From Sphingomonas mali NBRC 15500 (GTDB taxonomy: Bacteria > Pseudomonadota > Alphaproteobacteria > Sphingomonadales > Sphingomonadaceae), in NCBI RefSeq assembly GCF_001598415.1, contig NZ_BCYX01000017.1, positions 35,239 to 99,238 of the forward strand: 64,000 bases of DNA. Direction: 5' to 3'. The first letter of the stretch is position 1. Every line of letters starts with the position of its first letter. A program made the translations under genes and the position numbers. Positions 25,356 through 34,312 of the stretch are shown here, in pieces. Under the pieces are notes generated by a model. That model saw nothing but the letters and a program-made list of their open reading frames with translations. It was not told the DNA's origin and searched no databases.

Positions 25356-25901
25356 ATCCGTCCTCCCACGATGCGCCGACCAAACCAGGCGCCGCCGATG
25401 AACGGCCCCCGATTCAACGAATGGATCCAGTCGCCCAAGGTTCGAGTGATCGACCATGAAGGCGAGAATCTGGGTGTTATGTACACGAAAGAGGCGATGG
25501 AGCAGGCCCAAGGGCTTGGTCTCGACCTCGTCGAAGTGTCGCCCAACGCCGATCCGCCCGTGGCCAAGTTCCTCGATGTCGGCAAGTTCAAGTACGAGGC
25601 GCAGAAGAAGGCCAACCTCGCTCGCAAGAGCCAGAAGACGCAGGAGATCAAGGAGATCAAAATGCGTCCGAACATCGACGATCATGATTATGAGACGAAG
25701 ATGAAGGCCATCCACAAGTTCATCGGTGAGGGCGACAAGGTCAAGGTGACGCTGCGCTTCCGCGGCCGCGAGTTGAGCCACGGCCAGCTCGGCATGAACC
25801 TATTGAAGCGCGTGCAGGAAGACACCGCCGAGGACGCGAAGGTCGAAAGCTATCCGCGCATGGAAGGCCGTCAGATGCTGATGGTGCTTTCCCCGAAGTA
25901 A
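25356..25901 (+). CDS. infC: Translation initiation factor IF-3, apparent AUC start
   Basis: A 181-residue IF-3 (176 if the ATG at 25371 is used). The N domain reads [27 protein letters not shown] and the C domain [22 protein letters not shown]. The ribosome site AAAGGAG ends at 25347; it is 8 nt before an ATC (25356) but 23 nt before the ATG, so initiation at AUC fits better. infC uses rare start codons (AUU in E. coli) for IF3-dependent self-control, which supports this. A TATATC at 25319 may be the -10 box. Confidence 0.9.
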   Translation: MRPPTMRRPNQAPPMNGPRFNEWIQSPKVRVIDHEGENLGVMYTKEAMEQAQGLGLDLVEVSPNADPPVAKFLDVGKFKYEAQKKANLARKSQKTQEIKEIKMRPNIDDHDYETKMKAIHKFIGEGDKVKVTLRFRGRELSHGQLGMNLLKRVQEDTAEDAKVESYPRMEGRQMLMVLSPK

Positions 25902-25902
25902 G

Positions 25903-26007
25903 GCTCGCCGACGCGGAATAGCGGAACGCTATTCCGCGAAAGCTCGGCGAGCCCGGCCGGCGGCGCGAAGCGCCGACCGACGGCGCGGATTTACTCCGCG
26001 CCGGCTC
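25903..26007. repeat. Nested hairpin element after infC
   Basis: GCTCGCCGA/TCGGCGAGC (25903-25911, 25944-25952) enclose an 11-bp hairpin with loop ggaac. Then come GGCCGGCG, a small GCGC-gaa-GCGC hairpin, CGACCGAC, and a stem with loop TTTAC (about 25982-26002). The second half matches an element after sspB in unpaired bases but not in stems. It separates convergent infC and bioA. Confidence 0.7.
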
Positions 26008-26025
26008 CGTTGCCTCAAATACGAC

Positions 26026-26132
26026 CGTCACCCCGGCCTTGTGCCGGGGTCCAACGGGCGGCAAGCGCCAGATAAGAGGCTCCAGCTACTGCCAACCTGC
26101 ACGTTGGATGCCGGGACGAGCCCGGCATGACG
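26026..26132. repeat. Paired palindrome, CGTCAtgCCGG family, copy 1
   Basis: CGTCACCCCGGCCTTGTG faces CGAGCCCGGCATGACG at the far end. CCAAC and GTTGG form inner arms around a variable centre. It is in opposite orientation to the copies at 42318-42408 and 56375-56465. Confidence 0.8.
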
Positions 26133-26153
26133 GGTGCGAGGGCGGAGCATCGC

Positions 26154-27386
26154 TCAGAGCGCCGTCGCAATAGCCTTGTAAACCGCATCCAATTCCGCGT
26201 CGGAAATGCAGTAAGGCGGCATCACGTACACCGTATTGCCAAGCGGCCGCAGCAGCACGTCGCGCTCGCGGAAATGCTTCAGCAAGCGCGGCCCGATCGC
26301 GGCGAGATACCCGCCGTCGCCAACCGGCACGTCCATCGCCGCGATCGTCCCGATCCGCCGCTTCCCCGTCACGCCCGACAGAGCATCGAGTCGCGTCTGT
26401 TGCCGCGCGCCCAGATCGGCGATTCGCTCGAGCACCGGTTCGTCGCGCCAGATCTCCAGATTGGCGACCGCCGCGGCGCAGGCGATCGGGTTGGCGGTGT
26501 AGCTCGACGAGTGGAAGAACATCTTGGCGCGATCGTCGGACAGATGCGCATCGAAGATCGATTGCGTCGCCATCGTCACCGCGAGCGGGACCGCGCCGCC
26601 GGTCAGCCCCTTCGACAGGCACAATATGTCAGGCACGACATCGGCCTGTTCGCAGGCCAGCAATGTCCCAGTGCGGCCCCAGGCGGTCATCACTTCGTCG
26701 GCGATGAACAGCACGTCGTGCCGCGCGCAGATCGCGCGCATTTCGGCCAGTATGTGCGCGGGATAGACCAGCATCCCGCCGGCGCCCAAGATCAGCGGCT
26801 CGACGATGAACGCGGCGGGCTGCTCGCGGCACGCCGCCTCCAGCGCGTCGAGCGTCGCCTGTTCGTGACCTTCCGCGGGAAAAGGAATGGTGCCGACATC
26901 GAACAGCAATGGCGAATAGGCCTGGTTGAATACCCCGCGCGCCCCGACCGACATCGCGCCGATCGTGTCGCCGTGATAGCTATGCTCCATCACCAGGATG
27001 CGGTGCCGAGCCTCGCCGCGATTGGTCCAGAAGCCGAGCGCCATCTTGAGCGCGACCTCGACGCTGGTCGACCCGCTGTCCGAATAGAAGACGTGGGTGA
27101 GGGCAGGGGGCATGATCGCGGTCAGCCCGCGCGCCAGCGTCTCGGCGGGCTCGTGCGTCCAGCCGGCGTAGATGATTTGATCGAGTTTTTGCGCCTGGGC
27201 GGCGATCGCCGCCATGATGCGTGGATGGCAATGGCCGTGCGTGGTCACCCACCAGGACGAGATGGCATCGATCACCCGCCGGCCATCGGCGGTATGGAGC
27301 ACCGCACCCTCGGCATGCGTCACCAACGGGATCGGCTCGCCGAGCCCGTGCTGGGTGAAGGGGTGCCAGACCGGCGAATCGCTCAT
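26154..27386 (-). CDS. bioA: Adenosylmethionine-8-amino-7-oxononanoate aminotransferase
   Basis: A 410-residue class III PLP aminotransferase converting KAPA to DAPA in biotin synthesis, with SAM as amino donor. Motifs include WHPFTQHG near 7-14, [16 protein letters not shown] with the paired Trp typical of Bio[15 protein letters not shown], the Asp site [16 protein letters not shown] and the PLP Lys in [11 protein letters not shown]. The ATG overlaps the bioD stop (ATGA). It is the last gene of bioF-bioD-bioA. Confidence 0.95.
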   Translation of the reverse strand: MSDSPVWHPFTQHGLGEPIPLVTHAEGAVLHTADGRRVIDAISSWWVTTHGHCHPRIMAAIAAQAQKLDQIIYAGWTHEPAETLARGLTAIMPPALTHVFYSDSGSTSVEVALKMALGFWTNRGEARHRILVMEHSYHGDTIGAMSVGARGVFNQAYSPLLFDVGTIPFPAEGHEQATLDALEAACREQPAAFIVEPLILGAGGMLVYPAHILAEMRAICARHDVLFIADEVMTAWGRTGTLLACEQADVVPDILCLSKGLTGGAVPLAVTMATQSIFDAHLSDDRAKMFFHSSSYTANPIACAAAVANLEIWRDEPVLERIADLGARQQTRLDALSGVTGKRRIGTIAAMDVPVGDGGYLAAIGPRLLKHFRERDVLLRPLGNTVYVMPPYCISDAELDAVYKAIATAL

Positions 27387-28006
27387 CGGAAATCGGCCAG
27401 ATCGAAATGGGCGGCGAAGGCAGCGGCGAGCGGGGCAGGTTCGAGCCGGTCGAGCATTGGCAGCCGGCCGAGCCGTTTGACCCCTCCCATCTCCGCGATG
27501 GTCATCTCGCTGTCCTCCACCGCATCGCCGACAAAGGCGATTCCGCGGATGTCGACATCGCGCGTGCGCAGCGCCTCGATCGCGGCAAGGCTGTGGCTGA
27601 TCGTCCCGAGCGATGTCGCAGCCACGAGCACCACGGACAGCTGCCAGCGCGCCATCACGTCCGCGAAGGTGACCTGTCGCGTGAGCGGCACCAGCACGCC
27701 GCCGGCGCCTTCGATCACCAATGGCCTGTCGCACTGCGGCGGGACGAGCGTGTCGATGTCGATCGTCACGCCGTCGATCTCCGCCGCGCGATGCGGCGAG
27801 CAAGGCGTGGTCAGGCGATAGGCTTCGGGCAGCAGGCGGTCGGCGGCCAGCCCTGACAATCGTCCGACGCGCTCCAGGTCGCTGCCGTCGTCGAGCCCGG
27901 CCTGGACCGGCTTCCAATAGCAGCCGTCGAGCGCAGCGGTCAGCGCGGCGGCGAACACCGTCTTGCCGATATCGGTACCGGTGGCGGTGACGACGATCGC
28001 GGTCAC
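27383..28006 (-). CDS. bioD: Dethiobiotin synthetase
   Basis: A 207-residue P-loop ligase carboxylating DAPA to dethiobiotin. The P-loop is [18 protein letters not shown] at 5-22; [14 protein letters not shown] follows, and [14 protein letters not shown] carries the conserved EGAGG. The GTG start at 28006 overlaps the bioF stop (GTGA) and the stop overlaps the bioA start, so all three genes are translationally coupled. Confidence 0.94.
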   Translation of the reverse strand: MTAIVVTATGTDIGKTVFAAALTAALDGCYWKPVQAGLDDGSDLERVGRLSGLAADRLLPEAYRLTTPCSPHRAAEIDGVTIDIDTLVPPQCDRPLVIEGAGGVLVPLTRQVTFADVMARWQLSVVLVAATSLGTISHSLAAIEALRTRDVDIRGIAFVGDAVEDSEMTIAEMGGVKRLGRLPMLDRLEPAPLAAAFAAHFDLADFR

Positions 28007-29154
28007 AATGCCTCTTTCAGCGCCTCGGCAAGCGCATCGATCGTCGCGGCGTCGACGTTGAGCGTGATCGACAGCCGTAGCCGCGCGGTGCCGACGGGGA
28101 CGGTCGGCGGGCGGATGCCGCGTACGTCGAAACCCTGAGCCTGGAGTCGTGCGGCAATCTCCATCGTCCGCGCATCGTCGCCGACAATCACGGGCATGAT
28201 CGGCGACCCGCTGGCAAGTGCGCCAAGCGGGACGAGGCGATCGTGCGCGTGACGCACCAAGCCGTCCAGGCGGGCGATCCGTTCCGCCTCCCTCTCGAGC
28301 AAAGCGAGGCTGCCGCGCACCGCCGCCGCCATCAATGGGGACGGCGCGGTCGAAAAAATGAAGCCGCGCGCGCGGTTGATCAGGATGTCGCACACCGCGC
28401 GCGAAGCGCAGACCAAGGCGCCTTCCGCTCCCAGCGCCTTGCCGCAGGTGCGCAAGGTAATGAGGTTGTCGCGACCTTCCCATTTGGCAGCGAGCCCGCG
28501 CCCGCCCGGCCCGAACACACCGGTCGCATGCGCCTCGTCAACGATCAGCACGGCATCCTCGCGGTCGGCGATCGCGACCAGATCGGCGAGCGGGGCGCGG
28601 TCGCCGTCCATCGAATAAAGGCTCTCGACGGCGATCCACGGACGGCCGGTGCCGCCTTCGCGCCGCCACTGCGCGATAGCGTCGGCGACGGCATCGGCGT
28701 CGTTATGCCTGGCTGATACGCGCGCGGCGCGGCCAAGCCGCATGCCGTCATGCACGCTGGCATGGATCAGCTCGTCATGGACGACGAGGTCGTCGGTGCC
28801 GGGCAGCGCGGCGAACAATCCGCCATTGGCGGCGAAGCCGGTGCTGAAATAAAGCGCCGCCTCGCTGCCGAACCAGCGCGCCGCCTCCGCCTCCAGCGCT
28901 TCATGCTCCTCATGATTGCCGCGCAACAGGCGCGATCCGCCTGCCCCGATCGGCACGCCACGCGTCAGTGCGTCGGCAACGATCGCCCGCATGTCGGGCG
29001 ACCCGGCGAGGCCGAGATAGTCGTTGGAGGCGAAATCATGCCCCGCGCGCGCGGCAAGCGCGCGTCGGCGATGGCGGCTTGTCAGCGCATCGAGATCGTC
29101 GTGGAGTTTCGCCTGGAAGGTCGCGCCGGGAGGGGCGGGGTCGGATCGGCTCAA
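28003..29154 (-). CDS. bioF: 8-amino-7-oxononanoate synthase
   Basis: A 383-residue PLP alpha-oxoamine synthase condensing pimeloyl thioester with alanine. Motifs are [13 protein letters not shown] near 40-52, [38 protein letters not shown] (PLP Asp and His) and the PLP Lys in [14 protein letters not shown]. The most natural start is TTG at 29154, which overlaps the stop of the VOC gene (TTGA); no ATG lies near. Downstream genes are bioD and bioA. Confidence 0.94.
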   Translation of the reverse strand: MSRSDPAPPGATFQAKLHDDLDALTSRHRRRALAARAGHDFASNDYLGLAGSPDMRAIVADALTRGVPIGAGGSRLLRGNHEEHEALEAEAARWFGSEAALYFSTGFAANGGLFAALPGTDDLVVHDELIHASVHDGMRLGRAARVSARHNDADAVADAIAQWRREGGTGRPWIAVESLYSMDGDRAPLADLVAIADREDAVLIVDEAHATGVFGPGGRGLAAKWEGRDNLITLRTCGKALGAEGALVCASRAVCDILINRARGFIFSTAPSPLMAAAVRGSLALLEREAERIARLDGLVRHAHDRLVPLGALASGSPIMPVIVGDDARTMEIAARLQAQGFDVRGIRPPTVPVGTARLRLSITLNVDAATIDALAEALKEAL

Positions 29155-29531
29155 GCCGGCGGCTCCCACAATTCTAGCGCGTTGCCTTCCGGATCGTGGA
29201 TGCGCGCGAAACGGCCTGTTTCGGGCGAATCCCATTCGGGTTTCACGATGACGTCGATCCCGCTGGCGTTCAATTGCTCGAGCAGCCCATCGAGATCGTT
29301 GACGCGGAAGTTGAGCATGAACTGATGGTCGGCCGCCCAATAATCGGTATCCGCCTTGAACGGCGCGAACACCATCGGACCGCCCTGTACTTTCCAGGTC
29401 CATTCTTCCGGCGGGCCGGTGTCCTCGGCCGCGCAGCCCGCGCCGACGCCGAGATACTCGCGATACCAGGCGTTGAGCGCATCGGGGTCCTTCGCGCGGA
29501 AGAATATCCCACCAATTCCGAGTACCGGCAT
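29151..29531 (-). CDS. VOC family protein
   Basis: A 126-residue VOC-fold protein: VLGIGGIFFRAKDPDALNAWY in the first module and FMLNFRVNDLDGLLEQLNA with HDPEGNALELWEPP in the second, including the C-terminal Glu metal-ligand region. It lies between glnD (14-bp gap) and bioF (TTGA overlap), so it is in the same transcript. Its role there is unclear; it is not a known biotin enzyme. Confidence 0.85.
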   Translation of the reverse strand: MPVLGIGGIFFRAKDPDALNAWYREYLGVGAGCAAEDTGPPEEWTWKVQGGPMVFAPFKADTDYWAADHQFMLNFRVNDLDGLLEQLNASGIDVIVKPEWDSPETGRFARIHDPEGNALELWEPPA

Positions 29532-29545
29532 TGCGTCCTCCTCTG

Positions 29546-32293
29546 TCAGGCCGCCTGCGCGGCCATCTCTCCGATCGCGGCATCGACCAGCCGGCGTTCG
29601 AGTGCCTTGACCCGCGCCGGCGCCTCGATCTTGTCGCCGGTCAGGTCGGTCACATAGAACGTGTCGACCGCGCGCTCGCCATAAGTCGCGACATGCGCCG
29701 AATGGATCGTCACTTTCGACTGGAACAGCGCCTGGGCGAGTTGGTGAAGCAACGCCGGGCGGTCGCGCGCATTGACTTCGATTACGGTGAATCGGTTCGA
29801 CGCGTGATTGTCGACGAATGCCGCGGGATTGATGTCGAACGCTTCGGCGCGCGGACGCGGCGGCGGCTTCGCCTTCAGCCGGTCGCTAAGCTTGTTGCGA
29901 TTGGCCAGCGCGTCCTCGATCGCGCGCCGCAACCGGGTCAGCTGCGCGGAATCGTCGAACGGGCGGCCGAGCGGATCCTGGACCAGGAAATTGTCGATCG
30001 CCATGCCGTCGCGCGTCGTGTGGATCCGCGCGTCGATGATATTGCCGCCCGCCACGCTGATCGCGCCGGCGATGCGGTAGAACAGCCCCGGATGGTCGGC
30101 AGCGTAGATGGTAACCAATGTCGCGCCGCGATCGCAATCGACCTGGCTGGCGATCGACAGCGGCTGGTCGCCGGCCTCCGCCATCAGCTTCAAATTGGCG
30201 ATCAGCGCATGATCGGGCTCCGCCACCCAATAGGATTCGGGCAGGCGCTTGACGATCGACGCGAAGGCTTGGTCATCCCAGCCGAGTGCTGCGGCGACCG
30301 CTTCCTGCTTGGCGGCGACGCGTTCGCTGCGCCCCTTCTGCTTGTGGCCGAGGCGCAGCACTTCCTCCGCCGCTTCGTAGAGATCGGTGAGAAGCTGGCG
30401 TTTCCAGCCGTTCCACACGCCAGGCCCGACCGCGCGGATATCGACCACGGTTAAGGTCAGCAGCAAGCGCAGCCGCTCCGGACTTTGCACCGCCTCGCAG
30501 AAATCGAGGATGGTCTTGAAGTCGGACAGGTCCCGCTTGAACGCGGTCGCCGACATCAGCAGATGGTAGCGGACCAGCCAGGCGACCGTCTCGGTCTCGG
30601 CCGCGGTCATCCCGAAGCGGGGGCATAGCCGCTGCGCGACCTCGGCGCCCAGCACCGAATGGTCGCCGCCGCGCCCCTTGGCGATATCGTGCAGCAGCAC
30701 CGCGACATAGAGCACGCGGCGCGACGCGATCTGCTTCATGATCGCATAGCTGAGCGGGTGGTCCTCGGTTAGGTCGCCGCGTTCGATCCGGCTCAACAGT
30801 CCGATCGCGTGGATGGTGTGCTCGTCGACTGTATAATGATGGTACATGTCGAACTGCATTTGGGCGACGACGCGGCCGAAATCGGGAACGAACCGGCCGA
30901 ACACCCCGGCCTCGTTCATCCAACGCAACGTGGTCTCGGGATTGTTCCGGCTGGTCAGCACTTCGAGGAACAACGCGTTGGCTTCGGGGTCGCGGCGGAT
31001 GTCGTCGACCAGCTTCGCGTCGCGCGCGGCGGCCCGCATCGCCAGTGGATGGATTTCGAGCCCGTGGCGGTCGGCCAGCACGAACATCTCGATCAACCGG
31101 CTGGGTTTCTGGGCGAGGAAATCCTCGTTAGGCAAAGCCAGCCGGCCACGGTCGAGCACGAAGCCGTTGAGCTTGCTCGGGCGGCGGCGCAGCACCGGCA
31201 GGCCGAAGCGCCGTCCGCGCGCCGCGAATTTGTCGTCGAGATGCGCCAGGAAGACACCCGTCAGGTCGCCGACCGCTTTCGCCTGGAGGAAATAGTAATG
31301 CATGAAGCGCTCGACCTTGGACTTGCCCGGCCGGTCGGCGAAGCGCATCCGCTCGGCGATCTCGCGCTGCATGTCGAAGGTCAGGCGGTCTTCAGCGCGC
31401 CGCGACAGCGAATGGAGGTGGCAGCGCACTGCCCATAGGAAATTGTCGGCGCGGTGGAACTGGGCATATTCGGCGCGGGTGAACAGCCCGACATCGACCA
31501 ATTGCGCGGCGTTCTGGACGTTATAGGCATATTTGCCGATCCAGAAGAGCGCGTGGAGGTCGCGCAGCCCGCCTTTGCCTTCCTTGACATTGGGTTCGAC
31601 CACGTAGCGCGTGTCGCCCATCCGCTTGTGGCGCAGGTCGCGCTCGGCGAGCTTCTCCGTGATGAAGACGCGGGCGGTATCCGACTGGACCTCCGCCTTG
31701 AAGCGCCGCGCGGCCTCGTCATACAGGTCCTGGTCGCCCCAGACGTAGCGCGCTTCGAGCAAGGCGGTGCGGATCGTCACGTCGCCCTTCGCCTGGCGCA
31801 CCATGTCGTCGAGGCTGCGGGTCGATTGGCCGACCTTGAGCCCCAGGTCCCACAAGGCATAAAGCATCGATTCGACGACCTGCTCGTGCCAGGGCGTCTC
31901 CTTCCACGGCGTCAGGAAGCCGATATCGACGTCCGAATGCGGAGCCATTTCGCCGCGGCCATAACCGCCGACCGCGATCAGCGTCAGGCGTTCGGCGGCG
32001 GTCGGGTTGCTCAGCCGATAAAGCCGCTCGACGGTGAAATCGTAGAGCAGGCGCAGAATCTGGTCGATCAGGAACGCCTGGCTGGCTGCGATCTCCAGCC
32101 CGCGCGACGGATGCTCCAACAGCCGGCGCTCGATCTCGGCGCGGCCCGATTGCAGCGCCTGCTTGAGCAAAGCGGTCGCCGCCTGGCGGAGCTTGGTACG
32201 GTCGTCGCCCTCCAACGCCTTGAGCGCATCGGCCAATATGCGGCGGTCGATGATCGCGCGGCGGTGGGGCAGGCTGTCGAAGCGTGCGGGCAT
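29546..32293 (-). CDS. glnD: [Protein-PII] uridylyltransferase/uridylyl-removing enzyme
   Basis: A 915-residue bifunctional sensor of glutamine. The nucleotidyltransferase centre is VGGYGRGEMAPHSDVDIGFL-like near 110-125, the HD hydrolase is VLLHDIAKGRGGDHS near 500, and two ACT domains end the protein (VTIYAADHPGLFYRIAGAI and FTVIEVNARDRPALLHQLA). It modifies PII and so controls nitrogen assimilation. Its size is normal. It is followed closely by a VOC gene and the bio genes. Confidence 0.97.
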   Translation of the reverse strand: MPARFDSLPHRRAIIDRRILADALKALEGDDRTKLRQAATALLKQALQSGRAEIERRLLEHPSRGLEIAASQAFLIDQILRLLYDFTVERLYRLSNPTAAERLTLIAVGGYGRGEMAPHSDVDIGFLTPWKETPWHEQVVESMLYALWDLGLKVGQSTRSLDDMVRQAKGDVTIRTALLEARYVWGDQDLYDEAARRFKAEVQSDTARVFITEKLAERDLRHKRMGDTRYVVEPNVKEGKGGLRDLHALFWIGKYAYNVQNAAQLVDVGLFTRAEYAQFHRADNFLWAVRCHLHSLSRRAEDRLTFDMQREIAERMRFADRPGKSKVERFMHYYFLQAKAVGDLTGVFLAHLDDKFAARGRRFGLPVLRRRPSKLNGFVLDRGRLALPNEDFLAQKPSRLIEMFVLADRHGLEIHPLAMRAAARDAKLVDDIRRDPEANALFLEVLTSRNNPETTLRWMNEAGVFGRFVPDFGRVVAQMQFDMYHHYTVDEHTIHAIGLLSRIERGDLTEDHPLSYAIMKQIASRRVLYVAVLLHDIAKGRGGDHSVLGAEVAQRLCPRFGMTAAETETVAWLVRYHLLMSATAFKRDLSDFKTILDFCEAVQSPERLRLLLTLTVVDIRAVGPGVWNGWKRQLLTDLYEAAEEVLRLGHKQKGRSERVAAKQEAVAAALGWDDQAFASIVKRLPESYWVAEPDHALIANLKLMAEAGDQPLSIASQVDCDRGATLVTIYAADHPGLFYRIAGAISVAGGNIIDARIHTTRDGMAIDNFLVQDPLGRPFDDSAQLTRLRRAIEDALANRNKLSDRLKAKPPPRPRAEAFDINPAAFVDNHASNRFTVIEVNARDRPALLHQLAQALFQSKVTIHSAHVATYGERAVDTFYVTDLTGDKIEAPARVKALERRLVDAAIGEMAAQAA

Positions 32294-32375
32294 GACCCGG
32301 CGATAGTCGCGAACGCGCGCGGCGTCACGCGTGGTTTAGTGGGCCGGCGCCGATTCAGCGAAACCGCAAACGACC

Positions 32376-32723
32376 CTAGCGGCCATGCTGCAGTCCCTCG
32401 GCGGTCCAGCCGAGATCGAAGCGCTCGCGATTGGCGAAGAACGCGACGATCTCACCGCGCAGGCAATCGGTGACCCATGGCAGCGGCAGGCCGACGGCAC
32501 GGGCATAATTGCGGGCGAATCCGAGCGCATAGACGGGGGCGGAGAAACCGCCGAAACGCGCCTGCTCGATCGCTTCGAGATGACGCACCGCCATCCGCGT
32601 CTCGTGGGCCACTTCGGCCAGCGACAACCCCAATTGCTCACGCGCCGACCGCAATGCCCGTCCTACCGCATCCGCGGATAAGACCGGCATGTTGCGGTCG
32701 AGTTCCTCTCCGAACAAATCCAT
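32376..32723 (-). CDS. Small HTH (RodZ-type HTH_25) protein
   Basis: A 115-residue protein with one helix-turn-helix at about 17-82: VGRALRSAREQLGLSLAEVAHETRM, then AVRHLEAIEQARFGGF, typical of RodZ-like HTH domains. No membrane helix follows. The ATG at 32723 has GGGGGA 8 nt upstream and is preferred over an upstream ATG at 32759. It resembles the protein at 33836-34213; the two flank a double-winged-helix gene. Confidence 0.8.
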   Translation of the reverse strand: MDLFGEELDRNMPVLSADAVGRALRSAREQLGLSLAEVAHETRMAVRHLEAIEQARFGGFSAPVYALGFARNYARAVGLPLPWVTDCLRGEIVAFFANRERFDLGWTAEGLQHGR

Positions 32724-32906
32724 TTGAAGTCCCCCGACTAGATCCGACAATCGCATCATTGTGCCGCCACCGCAACGACGCCCACTGGCCGGTGCCGCTT
32801 CGACGCTGACAAAGCGTCCGAATTTGGGGCGCTTAGATGGTTTGCGGCGCGGTAATCTTACTGTAATGGCTTGGCGGGGCGTCTATTTTGGCGCGGGGTG
32901 GGAATT

Positions 32907-33875
32907 ATGAACCTTGAGCCGCCGGTAACGCCGGAACGGACGCAGTCGCGGCTGGCGTCGCGCCTGCTGGTGGAAACGCAACTGACCAGCCTGGTCCGGG
33001 CGATCGCGATTGTGCGCAAGCTTGCTGGCGGGTCGTTCGTGTTCGATCGCGGCATCTTCTTCCTGGCGATATTGCGCGCGAGCGGCGACGTGCTGGCCGA
33101 TTGGCCCAACGCGCCGCGCAGCCAGGTCGATAATGGCGGCATCAGCATCAACGCGCTGTCGCAGTCGATGCATCGCCCCTTCGAAACCGTTCGTCGCCAC
33201 GTCAATGCGCTGATCGATGCCGGATTGTGTGCGCGCACGACGAGCGGCGTAGTAGTCCCGACCTCGTTGCGCGACGATCCGGATGTCGCGGCATTGCTGG
33301 TTCACCTGCACGATTCGCTAGTCTGGCTGGCCGACGAATTCCATGCCTTCGACATGCCGCTCCCGCGAGCCGCGGCGGTCGGTCATCCTTATCGCGCCGA
33401 CATCACGCTGGCGGCGTCGATCGACCTGGCGCTGGGCGCGTTCGACAATGTCGGATTGTTCGTGTCGGACTGGTTGGAACTCGCCATCGTCGGGGCGGTG
33501 CTGGTCGCGAGCGTGCGGCGGATCACGCTCGATAGCGAATTGGCGCGTCGCTATTCGGAAACCGCGACCTTCGTGCCGATCGAGCTACGTGATCCGGTGT
33601 CGGCGGCGGCGATCGCGCGCGCGCTGACGATCCCCTATTCGACGGTACGGCGCCAGATCCTGGCGACGACCGCGGCCGGCAAGCTGGTCGAGCGCGGACG
33701 CGGCGTGCTGCTGTCCGACGATTTGCTGGCCGGACCTGGCGCCGCGATCATGGGGGCGACGGCGACGATGCGGACCGCGGCGCTGTTCGGGCGATTGGTG
33801 CCGGGTGGCTTCCCGTTCAACGACCCCAAAAGCGCCTATGTCGCGGGACGGCCGGCGCTGGTCGACTTCAGCTGA
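32907..33875 (+). CDS. Protein with two winged-helix-like domains
   Basis: A 322-residue cytoplasmic protein I cannot assign to a named family. Two segments look like winged helices: SINALSQSMHRPFETVRRHVNALIDAG (80-106) and SAAAIARALTIPYSTVRRQILATTAAG (232-258). The recognition stretches PFETVRRHV and PYSTVRRQI match, suggesting an internal duplication. A helical segment (about 125-210) separates them. The start follows GGGTGGGAA. Its last 40 bp overlap the convergent HTH gene. Confidence 0.75.
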   Translation: MNLEPPVTPERTQSRLASRLLVETQLTSLVRAIAIVRKLAGGSFVFDRGIFFLAILRASGDVLADWPNAPRSQVDNGGISINALSQSMHRPFETVRRHVNALIDAGLCARTTSGVVVPTSLRDDPDVAALLVHLHDSLVWLADEFHAFDMPLPRAAAVGHPYRADITLAASIDLALGAFDNVGLFVSDWLELAIVGAVLVASVRRITLDSELARRYSETATFVPIELRDPVSAAAIARALTIPYSTVRRQILATTAAGKLVERGRGVLLSDDLLAGPGAAIMGATATMRTAALFGRLVPGGFPFNDPKSAYVAGRPALVDFS

Positions 33876-34213
33876 GGCAAGTCGCGGATAAGCCGATCCG
33901 TAGCAATCCGTGCCAGCTCGGCGGCAAGTGTCAACGCTACCCATTTTTCGGGCAGGTTCACGACGCGCGCATAGGCTCGCGCCGCTGCAATCGTCGCGCT
34001 GGGTCCCGGCATGCCAGCGAAATCAGAATCCTCGATCGCATTGACCGTCTGCAGGTCGGTGCCGGCCCGGCGCGCCACCTCATCTAGCGACAACCCCATC
34101 CTCAACCGGCCGCGCCATAAGGCTTCGCCGATCTGGCTGGGTGCGAGGATGGCCCTTCCTTCCATCCCAACAGCTTGATGATCTGGTGCCGGACCGCGGT
34201 CGTCGCGGTCCAT
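33836..34213 (-). CDS. Small HTH (RodZ-type HTH_25) protein
   Basis: A 125-residue protein: a 25-residue polar N-terminus, then an HTH at about 27-92 (IGEALWRGRLRMGLSLDEVARRAG, TDLQTVNAIEDSDFAGMPG). By eye it matches the HTH at 32376-32723 (GEALWRGRLRMGLSLDEVA versus GRALRSAREQLGLSLAEVA). The ATG at 34213 has AGGAGGGG 5-6 nt upstream, so I prefer it to a GTG at 34249. The 3' end overlaps the convergent gene by 40 bp. Confidence 0.75.
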   Translation of the reverse strand: MDRDDRGPAPDHQAVGMEGRAILAPSQIGEALWRGRLRMGLSLDEVARRAGTDLQTVNAIEDSDFAGMPGPSATIAAARAYARVVNLPEKWVALTLAAELARIATDRLIRDLPQLKSTSAGRPAT

Positions 34214-34312
34214 CGAATCCCCTCCTGTCCCCAGGACGATTTCTGCCACAGGTACAGAATGGCCGCAACGGGCCTAATGCCCAAGCGGAAGATTTATTTC
34301 GACAATCTGGCG

